From CAVVGZ01 sp963747965 (GTDB lineage Bacteria; Chloroflexota; Anaerolineae; Anaerolineales; Anaerolineaceae): a stretch of 64,000 bases of DNA. Both the position numbers and the translations under genes were made by a program. Numbering within the stretch: the first letter of the stretch is position 1; the number at the start of each line of letters is the position of its first letter. Shown here in pieces: positions 17,872-26,835 of this stretch. The DNA lies in NCBI GenBank assembly GCA_963747965.1, contig CAVVGZ010000007.1, forward strand, positions 372,001-436,000, in the 5' to 3' direction. The notes beneath the pieces are model-generated. The model made no database searches and was not told where the DNA came from. It saw only the letters and a list, made by a program, of their open reading frames with translations.

Positions 17872-19593
17872 TTATTTTTTAGTATTCAAAAAATCGCTTG
17901 CAGAGAAAATCTCTCCCAGGAGCTTTTCTCTCTCTTCCATAGTCATCGGCCGGCTTTTTGCTAAATCAACAAACATGGTTGTCAGCAGTTCTGTACTGAT
18001 ATATTTTCCATTATAAAAAACGTGTTGATCCAAAAATGCCTGTTTATTTTGATCCCCTTCAAAAATTTGATCAAAGAATAAATTTCCCAGGCCAAAGTGA
18101 AGAAAACTATTTTGATAAAATTCCATGGTTTGAGGTTGGTGGGATTGGCTTCCACTGGCAATCACTGCTCCAGATAGGGCTACTTTATAGAAATCCTCCT
18201 TTACACTCTGTGGTGGATCTGTACTCCAGATCTCCTCGTGCTGGAATGTAACAATTGGGATGTATCCACGCTGGATTACCTGTTTGATTTCTTTATCTAA
18301 GTAATCAAAATCGCAACTGACTGCCCCTGGATTGGTCGCTGAAGCGCCTGCATAACCTTTGTCCTTTGCATTGCATCCCAAAAATGCTAATTTGTTTCCA
18401 TTGTGTTCAATTAGTAAGGGTTTTTTTGCATCCTCAATATCCATGCCTCCACCGTAATATTCCCAGCCATGGTCTTCATAAAGTGAGATCGTGTAATAAA
18501 CAGCATCTGGACCCCAATCCTGAAGATGATCTCCGCTGAGCTCTATGATATCTGTTCCAATATCTTCAAGAAGGTCACTATATTCTGGTTTACTGCAAAA
18601 AACCAGGAGTTGATTGCTAATACGCTGGGCGGAGGGTGGACATTTTGGTGAAAATGGTACTTCGTTATTTATATGCAAGATATCTGCGTCAATCAGGAAA
18701 TCCCGAATTTCTTCTGCTGGGTAAGTCATTCCCTTAAGTTCCATCATGTCGGCTGTACCGCGAACCAGTGCTGTCACGCCAGTTAATAATACCGTCGTTA
18801 GCAAGGAAGGATCCCTATTCGTTTTTTGTATGATTGGATTGTCTGTTTGTTCAAGATAATGTTCAGAAAACCATTTTGCAGCATGATCCTGGCCGGAAAG
18901 GGACACAGGAACAACCAGCGGGTATTCAAATTCATCGAAAGATTTTGAGATAGGCGATTGTCCATCAATCGAAATTACTTTCCACTGAGGTTCCAATTCC
19001 TCGAAAGAAATGATTGCCCAGGTACGAGGCGTTTCCCAGGCAGTAGACAGAAGGCTTGTTTCGGGAACTACCTTGATTTTTTGGGATGAGGGTCCCCACA
19101 AATTGGTTAATACGGAGTGAGTTGAACTGGTAAGGATAATTTGTCCAATATCTTTTGAGGATCCATTTATCCATAATCCCATCAATTCATCTGAAGTTAC
19201 ATTATCTGTGGTTGTTGGAAACGGAGCGACCAGTGCGTATACCCACTTGCTGATAATATTATGATCACCTAATTCGATGGAAATATCGGCATCTTCCTGG
19301 TTATTCGTTTTGCGGATATCCTTTAACTGAGAGAAATTACCAGAAATATCTCCGGGCAGTAATGGTGAGAGCCATAAATTGACCGGATTTGAAGGAGAGT
19401 AAACTTCAGGTGTTATTGTCGGGAAATTTAATTTTTGCTGAGGGATAATTTCAGTAGGGCTTATTGAGGGTGAAGGTGAGGGTTGAATAATATTAGAATT
19501 TGATGAGATGACCCTGGTTGTGATAAAAACGACAAAGAAAAAAAATAGGCACCAAAGGATCAAGGAGGCAACTTTTTTCCATCGATCGTTCAT
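17872..19593 (-). CDS. CapA family protein, membrane-anchored
   Basis: A 573-residue protein with an N-terminal membrane anchor (residues 8-28), a serine/proline-rich spacer, an N-terminal domain of about 200 residues that I do not recognise, and a C-terminal CapA-type metallophosphatase-like domain. CapA features include TGVTALVRGTADMM, NNEVPFSP, ELSGDHLQDWG and SGSQSHQPQTME. The classic GD metal motif reads TGVT here, a variant I believe is usual in Chloroflexota relatives. CapA proteins take part in poly-gamma-glutamate or related surface polymer handling, but the actual substrate in this branch is unknown. The catalytic domain should face outside the membrane. It lies between ftcD and dcd in the same direction. 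Confidence 0.8.
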   Translation of the reverse strand: MNDRWKKVASLILWCLFFFFVVFITTRVISSNSNIIQPSPSPSISPTEIIPQQKLNFPTITPEVYSPSNPVNLWLSPLLPGDISGNFSQLKDIRKTNNQEDADISIELGDHNIISKWVYALVAPFPTTTDNVTSDELMGLWINGSSKDIGQIILTSSTHSVLTNLWGPSSQKIKVVPETSLLSTAWETPRTWAIISFEELEPQWKVISIDGQSPISKSFDEFEYPLVVPVSLSGQDHAAKWFSEHYLEQTDNPIIQKTNRDPSLLTTVLLTGVTALVRGTADMMELKGMTYPAEEIRDFLIDADILHINNEVPFSPKCPPSAQRISNQLLVFCSKPEYSDLLEDIGTDIIELSGDHLQDWGPDAVYYTISLYEDHGWEYYGGGMDIEDAKKPLLIEHNGNKLAFLGCNAKDKGYAGASATNPGAVSCDFDYLDKEIKQVIQRGYIPIVTFQHEEIWSTDPPQSVKEDFYKVALSGAVIASGSQSHQPQTMEFYQNSFLHFGLGNLFFDQIFEGDQNKQAFLDQHVFYNGKYISTELLTTMFVDLAKSRPMTMEEREKLLGEIFSASDFLNTKK

Positions 19594-19652
19594 GCTTTAA
19601 CCATCACGCCTTCGTTGGTTGTTATCATATTAAAATAAATTCTTTTCGCCAT

Positions 19653-20561
19653 TTATGATTTCGGATGGATGTCCGATAATTTTTTTTCTAGAATTTGATC
19701 CGGATTAAAATCATTAAGTTGTAAATACCATAGTCCCGCATCTATTAATGCATCTTGAGGGATCATTCCAACCAGTTCGCAATGATGAATGCTGGTTCCC
19801 AGCCTGCCGGCTTCGGAGCGGACCATTTCAACCACCCTGGCAATAGAAGTCCGTTTGTAATTTGTCAGGTTCATCGATACCTGGGCGCGGCCTTCAACAA
19901 ACATTCCCATTGCCTTGACAAAACGCAAACCACCTGTAGAATGGCGGATTACCCTGGCTATATGATGCGCTGTATCCACTTCGCTTGAATTTAAAAACAC
20001 GTTGAAGGCTATTAATGGATATCTTGCTCCAATAACGGTCGCTCCAGCAGAACCAATTACTTTGGGGCCATAATCAGGTTCCCTATCCGGATTTTCGGAA
20101 ATTTCTCGTCTTAATCCTTCAAATTGACCTTTTCGGATGGTTTCTAAATTGCGTCTTTCTGGCCTGATGGCGGCTTCTTCATAAAGATACACCGGTATTC
20201 CTAATTCATTGGCTACCCTTCTTCCCAATTCCCTTGCCAAATTTATACAAACCTGCATATCCACATTTTTTATTGGGATGAATGGGACAACATCTGTTGA
20301 GCCAATCCGGGGATGCTCTCCAGTATGTTGATTCATATCAATTAAATTTGCGGCTTCTTTAATAGCATTGAAAGCTGCTTCCGAAACAGATCTGCATGTA
20401 CCAAAGAAGGTTAAAACAGTCCGGTTGTGATCTTTATCGGAGTGGCGATTAATCAAATATACATCCTGAACAGAGGTTACTTGATCGCATATCGACTGGA
20501 TGACATCCGATCTTCTGCCCTCGGAAAAATTTGGAACACATTCAACAACTTGATCAACCAT
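19653..20561 (-). CDS. ftcD: Glutamate formimidoyltransferase (single-domain FtcD)
   Basis: A 302-residue formiminotransferase. It opens with VECVPNFSEGRR, the invariant start of the family, and has the NRTVLTF, HTGEHPRIGSTDVVPF and GRAQVSMNLTNY segments of the N- and C-subdomains. It transfers the formimino group from formiminoglutamate to tetrahydrofolate in histidine breakdown. The cyclodeaminase half of the mammalian-type fusion is absent, and no other hut genes are in the window. Possible 5-formyl-THF metabolism is an alternative role of the stand-alone form. Confidence 0.92.
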   Translation of the reverse strand: MVDQVVECVPNFSEGRRSDVIQSICDQVTSVQDVYLINRHSDKDHNRTVLTFFGTCRSVSEAAFNAIKEAANLIDMNQHTGEHPRIGSTDVVPFIPIKNVDMQVCINLARELGRRVANELGIPVYLYEEAAIRPERRNLETIRKGQFEGLRREISENPDREPDYGPKVIGSAGATVIGARYPLIAFNVFLNSSEVDTAHHIARVIRHSTGGLRFVKAMGMFVEGRAQVSMNLTNYKRTSIARVVEMVRSEAGRLGTSIHHCELVGMIPQDALIDAGLWYLQLNDFNPDQILEKKLSDIHPKS

Positions 20562-20691
20562 GTTAATTTCCCCAGCATTCCTTCGTGAATTTCAAGCAGT
20601 ATTATAATCTACCCAAAGAGAGAAAACAGATAAAAAAAATAATGGTTTGCTGGCAACACATATATTTTTTTTAGGAGATGAGGAAACAGCT

Positions 20692-21366
20692 ATGTGTGGC
20701 AGGTTTACATTAACCATCGAAATATCAGAATTACAACGTATCCTCAATCTGGGGGAGTTCTCTGCGGAATTTAATCCACGATATAATATCTCCCCAAGCC
20801 AACCGGTTCCAGTTGTGACGGATTATAAAAATAGAAAAATAGATATTATGCGCTGGGGGTTGATTCCTCCATGGGCAAAAGATATCAATATAGGTTATTC
20901 CTTGATAAATGCGCGCAGCGAAACCATCCATGAAAAACCCTCTTTTCGAAATGCTTTTCGCAATAAAAGATGTTTGATCCTGGCTGACGGATTTTATGAA
21001 TGGAAAAAAGAAGAAAATCCAAAAAAGAATCCATCGATTCCATATTATTTTTCTCTTATCGGTCATAGACCATTTATGTTTGCCGGATTGTGGGAAAGTT
21101 GGACCTCGCCTGCAAATGAAAAAATAAACAGCTGCTCAATTATCACATGTGAAGCCAATGAGTTGGTTTCCCCCATCCATAACCGGATGCCTGTTATTTT
21201 GGATGATAATAATTGCTGGAGTTGGTTGGAAATGAATAATCCGGATGATTTAAGAATAATCATGCAACCATTTAAAGCTGACAAAATGATTGTTCAACCG
21301 GTTTCTCGTCTCGTCAACTCTCCCAGCAATGATCACCCTGGGTTGATAGACCCAATTTCCGGATAA
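20692..21366 (+). CDS. YedK/HMCES-type abasic-site processing protein
   Basis: A 224-residue SRAP-domain protein. The start is ATG 20692, because the catalytic cysteine must be residue 2 (MCGRFT) after removal of Met; an in-frame upstream ATG at 20647 is not functional in that sense, and AGGAGATGAGG precedes 20692. Active-site residues are Cys2, Asn in SLINARSET, Glu in DGFYEWKK and His in SPIHNRMPV. The protein forms a covalent thiazolidine with abasic sites in single-stranded DNA and shields them from error-prone processing. It is transcribed alone, divergent from ftcD. Confidence 0.93.
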   Translation: MCGRFTLTIEISELQRILNLGEFSAEFNPRYNISPSQPVPVVTDYKNRKIDIMRWGLIPPWAKDINIGYSLINARSETIHEKPSFRNAFRNKRCLILADGFYEWKKEENPKKNPSIPYYFSLIGHRPFMFAGLWESWTSPANEKINSCSIITCEANELVSPIHNRMPVILDDNNCWSWLEMNNPDDLRIIMQPFKADKMIVQPVSRLVNSPSNDHPGLIDPISG

Positions 21367-21538
21367 GTTACTTCCTCACTGCATCAAGTAATATATCGAT
21401 TTATCCAATAGTAATATTCGATATTCTCTCACTGCGAGTAATCGAATAATCAGATTTGTCACGATAAACCTGGAACATCCATCTACTTGCTGGGAGGGAA
21501 CTAGATCCTTAGATTTTGAATATTGTGTCCATTTTTTC

Positions 21539-21567
21539 TTGACCAACGATCTTGATAATGGTAAAAT
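21539..21567 (+). promoter_or_regulatory. Promoter of the tRNA-Glu gene
   Basis: TTGACC at 21539-21544 and TAAAAT at 21562-21567 with exactly 17 bases between, ending 12 bases before the tRNA. The preceding gap from 21367 holds nothing else I can support. Confidence 0.65.
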
Positions 21568-21579
21568 TTTCAACAGTTT

Positions 21580-21652
21580 GCCCCCATCGTCTAGGGGACC
21601 AGGACGTAGCCCTTTCAAGGCTAAGACGAGAGTTCGAATCTCTCTGGGGGCA
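21580..21652 (+). tRNA. tRNA-Glu (anticodon TTC)
   Basis: A 73-base cloverleaf: acceptor GCCCCCA pairs with TGGGGGC, discriminator A; anticodon stem TAGCC/GGCTA with loop CTTTCAA gives anticodon TTC; T arm GAGAG TTCGAAT CTCTC. No CCA is encoded. A promoter lies 12 bases upstream and a terminator 7 bases downstream. Confidence 0.95.
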
Positions 21653-21658
21653 TATCTG

Positions 21659-21685
21659 ATCGCCCAGAAATGGGCGATTTTTTTT
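21659..21685 (+). terminator. Terminator of tRNA-Glu
   Basis: ATCGCCCA, GAAA loop, TGGGCGAT, then a run of T: a textbook intrinsic terminator. Confidence 0.85.
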
Positions 21686-21701
21686 GGGGGTTAGGAGGGG
21701 A

Positions 21702-22376
21702 TCAATATATTATCAGCACAAATTCAGCTTTTTTTTGGCGTAAATCCCTGCGCACAATTTCCAGGTCACCCTGGTAAATACTCTCGTCTGGTTGGGTCAA
21801 ATTACATGCAAGGGTTACATTATGCCTTTGACCAAATGTATCACCCACAAGATCAAGAGTGTCGTATAGCCGATAAGGGGTATCCAGTAAAATTATCGGT
21901 AGATTTGCAGCCTTCAGGCGAAGGAGCTGATTTTTACGTTGGCTCTTTTCCCGTGGTAAAAATCCACCATAAATGAAACTGTCAATTTTTCTGTTTGCAA
22001 TGGAAAGTGCCGCCATTAAAGAGGAAGGTCCGGGAATTGGAACGATACGAATTCCCATTTCCACGCACAATTCAATTAAGTAATGACCTGGATCTTCAAA
22101 ACCGGGAGTGCCATGATCAGATATGACAGCAACATTTTGATTCTGAAGAATCCGGTTTACAACCTCCATGGCGTTGTCTTGTTCGTTGTGCTCATTTAAT
22201 TCAATAATTTCTTTAGCATGGACACCAATTTTTTTCAACAAGGTTGTCCCTATGCGGTAATCCTCACACACGATAATATCCGCGCTAGCCAGGATATCGA
22301 CGGCACGCAGGGTGATGTCGCGAAAGTTTCCGATAGGTGTTGCAACAAGATAGCAATGACCAATGATAGTTTTCAT
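21702..22376 (-). CDS. rsmI: 16S rRNA (cytidine-2'-O)-methyltransferase, short form
   Basis: A 224-residue tetrapyrrole-methylase-fold protein with the RsmI opening GHCYLVATPIGNFRDITLRA, CEDYRIGTTLL, SDHGTPGFEDPG and PIPGPSSLMAALS. RsmI uses AdoMet to methylate C1402 of 16S rRNA in the decoding centre. It is about 60 residues shorter than the E. coli enzyme because the C-terminal helical extension is missing; the catalytic domain is complete. The gene ends facing the tRNA-Glu terminator. Confidence 0.88.
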   Translation of the reverse strand: MKTIIGHCYLVATPIGNFRDITLRAVDILASADIIVCEDYRIGTTLLKKIGVHAKEIIELNEHNEQDNAMEVVNRILQNQNVAVISDHGTPGFEDPGHYLIELCVEMGIRIVPIPGPSSLMAALSIANRKIDSFIYGGFLPREKSQRKNQLLRLKAANLPIILLDTPYRLYDTLDLVGDTFGQRHNVTLACNLTQPDESIYQGDLEIVRRDLRQKKAEFVLIIY

Positions 22377-22518
22377 AATAGATGTAAGTGATTCTTTCAG
22401 GATGGTTTTCTAATATTTAATATAAATTATCCCCTATTATTTGAATTATTGTAAATGGTCAAACGATTTGGATTGTGTTATATTGATCCAAGCTATAAAA
22501 ACGGGTCTGAATAAAACC

Positions 22519-24054
22519 ATGTCTCGATTAACAAGAACTTCCCTCATGTTGGCGGCATTTTTTGCCGTTGATAAAGTCCTTGCAGTAATACGCCAGATTT
22601 TAATCGCCAGGCAATTCGGCTTATCATCCACCTTGGATGTCTTTAATGTGGCAAATAACCTGCCAGACCTTCTTTTTGCGTTGATTTCCGGTGGGGCTAT
22701 TGCAGTGGCGTTTATTCCTGTTCTATCTGAATCCCTTACCCTGGAGGGGCGAAAAGCCGCCTGGACCCTGTTTTCCAGGATAGCGAACCAGGCTCTTTTT
22801 GTAACATTTTTACTGGCAGTATTGACTGCAATCTTTGCTGAATCCCTGGTTGGGTGGGAACTGGGAATCGCACCCGGATTTAATAACAGCCAGCAGGATT
22901 TAGTGGTTGAATTAATGCGTCTGAATTTGATCGCTACCATAATATTTTCCTTCAGCGGTCTGGTAATGGCTGCATTGCAGGCGAACCAACATTTCCTTTT
23001 ACCTGCTTTAGCGCCAATATTTTATAATTTTGGACAAATTATTGGGGCACTTGTATTTGCACCAGAAACAGGATTGGTTATTGGCGGTGTAAGGCTGCCG
23101 GCGTTTGGTTTGGGAATCTATGGGCTTGTTTATGGTGTTATCTTTGGCGCTTGCCTGCACCTGGCGATTCAAATCCCTGGATTGATTAAATATAAGTTCA
23201 CCTGGTCACCGGGTTTTGGATTAAACGACCGGTATGTTCATAAGGTTTTGAAATTATTAGGTCCCCGTTTGTTAACAATTTTAATCATCCAAATGATTTT
23301 TATTATCCGTGATAACCTGGCATCCAGATTGGCAGAAGGCGCTGTTTCTTCATTAGCATACGGATGGATGATCCAACAAGTTCCGGAAACAATAATCGGT
23401 ACCGCAATTGGCACTGCACTTTTACCGACGTTATCTGAATTTGTCACAAAAAAGGACCGGGAGAATCTAAAAAATACGGTTGAAAGAGCAATGAGAGTAC
23501 TTATCGGTCTTACTGTTCCAATAGCAGTTCTTTTAATGATTGGACTGCGGCCGTTTTTGGCCACTGCCTTTAATTTTGGTGAATCCGGTACTGATTTACT
23601 CCTCTGGGTTACCCGGGCGTATTTAGTCGGCTTGACAGGTCATTGTATGCTGGAGTTAGCTGCGAGGGTCTTCTATGCAGAGCAGGATGCAATTCCACCG
23701 CTTATTGGGGCACTATTAAATTTAACTCTTTACATTCTGGTGGGGAGCCAACTATACAAATACCTCGGAGCTGCAGGTATCAGCCTTACTGACTCGATTG
23801 CATTTACCAGCCAGGCAATATTCCTGATTTTCCTTTTAGATCGGAGATGGAGAATTACGCTGAATCTTAGATCAACCATAATAAGAACCACCTTCGCTGC
23901 AATCATTGGCACGATAATTACTTTCATCATATTTTCATATTCAGGGAGTGATACTTATTATCCCCTGGTTTTTGGTACAATTGGAATGATGATTGGTGGG
24001 GCAGTGATGCTGCCATTTATCTGGCCTGAAGTAAAGATAATTTTGAAGTTATAA
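22519..24054 (+). CDS. murJ: Lipid II flippase, MurJ/MviN family
   Basis: A 511-residue integral membrane protein with about 14 membrane spans. I place the start at ATG 22519 (MSRLTRTSLMLAAFFAVDK), the usual beginning of MurJ; the frame stays open to a TTG at 22441. Family motifs include FGLSSTLDVFNVANNLPDLL and GAIAVAFIPVLSE early on. It flips the undecaprenyl-linked peptidoglycan precursor across the membrane, which implies this organism makes peptidoglycan, consistent with murA later in the window. Its stop overlaps the start of the next gene by one base. Confidence 0.9.
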   Translation: MSRLTRTSLMLAAFFAVDKVLAVIRQILIARQFGLSSTLDVFNVANNLPDLLFALISGGAIAVAFIPVLSESLTLEGRKAAWTLFSRIANQALFVTFLLAVLTAIFAESLVGWELGIAPGFNNSQQDLVVELMRLNLIATIIFSFSGLVMAALQANQHFLLPALAPIFYNFGQIIGALVFAPETGLVIGGVRLPAFGLGIYGLVYGVIFGACLHLAIQIPGLIKYKFTWSPGFGLNDRYVHKVLKLLGPRLLTILIIQMIFIIRDNLASRLAEGAVSSLAYGWMIQQVPETIIGTAIGTALLPTLSEFVTKKDRENLKNTVERAMRVLIGLTVPIAVLLMIGLRPFLATAFNFGESGTDLLLWVTRAYLVGLTGHCMLELAARVFYAEQDAIPPLIGALLNLTLYILVGSQLYKYLGAAGISLTDSIAFTSQAIFLIFLLDRRWRITLNLRSTIIRTTFAAIIGTIITFIIFSYSGSDTYYPLVFGTIGMMIGGAVMLPFIWPEVKIILKL

Positions 24055-25307
24055 TGAAAAATTGGGAAAAAATAAAAATGTCGATTTTTGAACCTGAAGA
24101 TACTCAGCCCAACACCATCGGTCCATTCGATGATAATAGACAGGATAATCCCACCGGAGGAGAAGCCTATTCCGAGGGGGACTATTCCGAAACAATCCCT
24201 ATTCCAACCGATAATACCATCCAGGTAGCGGCTAATACGGATCACCTTCCTGATGCTAAAAAGAAGAGAAAAAGAAGGTATCTGCCTGTAATTCTAGGAG
24301 GAATATTACTTGTTCTACTCTTTGGGGCTGTAGGTGGCTGGTTTGGATATTCCCAGGGTGTAAGTTTACGAATACAGCTAGAGGAAGGCAATATTGCTAT
24401 GGCCGCGGCAACGCAATTCGCCATGGCTGAAAAAGATATACAAGATGGAAACCTACAAACCGCCCAACGCAGGCTGGAATATGTCATCCAGGTCGATCCT
24501 AATTTCCCGGGTGCTTCCGAAAAATTAACCCAGGTTTTGGTCGAATTGGCAATAAAGAACCAACCAACCGAGGTTCCTACTCCAACCGTATCACCCACAC
24601 CTGACTTACGGGGTGAGGAGGAAATGTTTAACCAGATCCAGCAGCATTTACGGGCCAGTGAGTGGGATGCTGCGATTGTCAGTATTGAGGCAATACGCAA
24701 AAAAAATTCGGGATATCGGGCTGTTGATGTTGATGGCGCGTATTATATTGCCTTAAGGAATAGGGGGATCGATAAAATACTTCGCGAAGGCAGCCTGGAA
24801 TTAGGTATTTATGATTTAAGGATGGCTATGACATTTGGACCGATTGATAAAGAAGCCGCTGGTTACTACAATTCAGCCCGTCTTTACAATACTGGAGCCA
24901 GTTTTTGGGAAGTTGACTGGGGTAAAGTTTTGGAGTATTTCAGCCAAATGTACCTTGCAATGCCAGGTCTTAGGGATGCATCCGGGTTAACCGCCAGTGA
25001 AAGATACCGGCTGGCTTCCATAGGATATGGTGACAAATTAGCGGCGGATGAAGATTGGTGCGGTGCCAGAGATTCTTACTGGAATGCATTGCAGGTTGCC
25101 CCGGATGATACCTTAAGCCCAAACGCAACACGGGTAGCCTACGAGTGTTCACCGCCAACAGAAATTCCCCAACCCACCGAAAATGTTCCAAAAGTTGAAG
25201 AGACGCAACCTGCAGAGGAACCCACCCAGGAGGAAAACCAACCAACAGCGACGGAAGAACCACAAGTTGGTGTGACTGTTGAACCAACACAGACTCCATT
25301 TCCGTAA
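24054..25307 (+). CDS. Membrane-anchored TPR-like protein with P/T-rich tail
   Basis: A 417-residue protein of unknown function. Residues 1-70 are acidic and cytoplasmic, followed by KKKRKRR and one membrane span (about 76-99). Outside come helical repeats resembling TPRs (FAMAEKDIQDGNLQTAQRRL and similar, about 115-165 and 190-365), split by a PTEVPTPTVSPTPD linker. The last 50 residues are proline, threonine and glutamate rich. It overlaps the murJ stop by one base, so it may be involved in envelope assembly; an internal ATG at 24078 is an alternative start. The layout is common in Anaerolineae, but I cannot name the family. Confidence 0.7.
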   Translation: MKNWEKIKMSIFEPEDTQPNTIGPFDDNRQDNPTGGEAYSEGDYSETIPIPTDNTIQVAANTDHLPDAKKKRKRRYLPVILGGILLVLLFGAVGGWFGYSQGVSLRIQLEEGNIAMAAATQFAMAEKDIQDGNLQTAQRRLEYVIQVDPNFPGASEKLTQVLVELAIKNQPTEVPTPTVSPTPDLRGEEEMFNQIQQHLRASEWDAAIVSIEAIRKKNSGYRAVDVDGAYYIALRNRGIDKILREGSLELGIYDLRMAMTFGPIDKEAAGYYNSARLYNTGASFWEVDWGKVLEYFSQMYLAMPGLRDASGLTASERYRLASIGYGDKLAADEDWCGARDSYWNALQVAPDDTLSPNATRVAYECSPPTEIPQPTENVPKVEETQPAEEPTQEENQPTATEEPQVGVTVEPTQTPFP

Positions 25308-25403
25308 TTCCTTGTAGATGTAAAAAACCATTATTTTTATTTAACTATAAACAAGAGGATTTATTCGTGTAGTTAAGAATATGTTTGTATTTGGATGGTT
25401 TGA

Positions 25404-26825
25404 TTATGGGTAGTCAGTCTTTTCGATTTGTACCAGGCGACCAGACTTTTCGCAAGAATTTATAATTTCAGCTAAAGAAAAATATACTACCTGATATGAA
25501 GATGCTCTGGTACCAATTAAATCGTGGGCGAGGCTGTCTGTTATTTCAACCTCAATAATTTCACCAACTGGGCAACTATCCTTAACAATCACCATTCCAT
25601 CAATCTCAGGCGCATCCCGGTAGGATCTGCCGATGGAAATCCCGTTATCCACACCTTCAATCAATACATCAAGCTTTTTCCCGACAAAATTCCGGTTTTT
25701 ACGCGCTGAAATTTCCTGTTGTGTCAGCATTAGCTGATTGTACCGCTCCAGTTTTATATCGTCGGGAACTGTATCTCCCATGGGATAGATCGATGTTTTT
25801 TCCTCGTGGGAATACATAAAAGCACCTACGTGATCAAACTCAAGCTCCTCAATAAATTCCAGAATAGTTTGGAATTCAACCTCATTTTCGCCAGGAAAAC
25901 CAACAATAAAAGTTGTGCGAATAGCAAGATCGGGTATGCTCATTCTTAATCGATGGATTGTATCCCTGGTCCAATCTATATTAGAAGGCCTTCTCATCCT
26001 TTTTAATACATCCGGGTGTGCATGTTGAAGTGGAAGGTCCAGATATGGGAGGAGCTGTTTGGAAGTAGAAAACAGGTTGATGAGACCATCACTAATATTT
26101 CCGGGATACGTATACATTAATCTGAACCAAGGAATCCCGGGTACCTGGGAGATAAGTGCTTCAAGGAGTTTTTCAAGGCCGTTCTTATATCCCAGGTCTT
26201 TGCCATAATCGGTTGTATCCTGGGCAATTAATATAATTTCTTTTACCCCCTGTTTTTCAAGCATCCTGGCTTCATCAACCACGGCTGCAATCTCCCTGCT
26301 AACCACCGTGCCTTTAATTTTGGGTATCGCACAAAATGCACAAGGCCGCCTGCAGCCATCGGCTATCTTTATATAAGCGCTTGCTCCTTGGACGGCAGAC
26401 CGTGGAATATCGTTCTGCTCCTGGCCTATTTTTATTTCATTATGACCATGGAGGACGGGTAATTTAGTAGATGCGGAATCTATCATCTTGATAAATTTTT
26501 CGATGTCCATCCACCTGCGTGTGCTTAACAACCCATCAATTTGCGGAACCTGTTCCTGCAGGATATCCGGATTATGTTGTGCCATACACCCGGTTGCAAC
26601 GAGGACCTGGTTATCCCTTTTCCTAATCGCAAATTCTTTTAAAATTTCGATGGATTCCTGCCGCGCTGAATCAATAAATCCGCACGTATTCACAAGAATG
26701 ATATCTGCTCTCACTGCTGAATGAGCAGGGTGGAAACCTGCTTTGATTAGCAACATTTTGATAGATTCGGAATCGACGCTATTTTTTGAGCATCCCAGGG
26801 ATTCAATAAAGAAAGTGCGTTTCAT
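25404..26825 (-). CDS. rimO: Ribosomal protein S12 methylthiotransferase
   Basis: A 473-residue radical SAM enzyme of the MiaB/RimO family. The N-terminal UPF0004 domain begins SLGCSKNSVDSE and contains NTCGFIDSARQES and ATGCMAQ, giving the three cysteines of the auxiliary cluster. The radical SAM cluster is CRRPCAFCAIP (about 158-168), and a TRAM domain closes the protein. The SLGCSKN.VD start and GFIDSA motif favour RimO over MiaB. It adds a methylthio group to an aspartate of ribosomal protein S12. It lies 10 bases after rodZ in the same operon. Confidence 0.93.
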   Translation of the reverse strand: MKRTFFIESLGCSKNSVDSESIKMLLIKAGFHPAHSAVRADIILVNTCGFIDSARQESIEILKEFAIRKRDNQVLVATGCMAQHNPDILQEQVPQIDGLLSTRRWMDIEKFIKMIDSASTKLPVLHGHNEIKIGQEQNDIPRSAVQGASAYIKIADGCRRPCAFCAIPKIKGTVVSREIAAVVDEARMLEKQGVKEIILIAQDTTDYGKDLGYKNGLEKLLEALISQVPGIPWFRLMYTYPGNISDGLINLFSTSKQLLPYLDLPLQHAHPDVLKRMRRPSNIDWTRDTIHRLRMSIPDLAIRTTFIVGFPGENEVEFQTILEFIEELEFDHVGAFMYSHEEKTSIYPMGDTVPDDIKLERYNQLMLTQQEISARKNRNFVGKKLDVLIEGVDNGISIGRSYRDAPEIDGMVIVKDSCPVGEIIEVEITDSLAHDLIGTRASSYQVVYFSLAEIINSCEKSGRLVQIEKTDYP

Positions 26826-26835
26826 AATATAGCCG

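Noticed and set aside
21376..21618. Minus-strand open frame over the tRNA-Glu promoter and gene
   Set aside because: It is antisense to a clear tRNA and its promoter, with no family resemblance.
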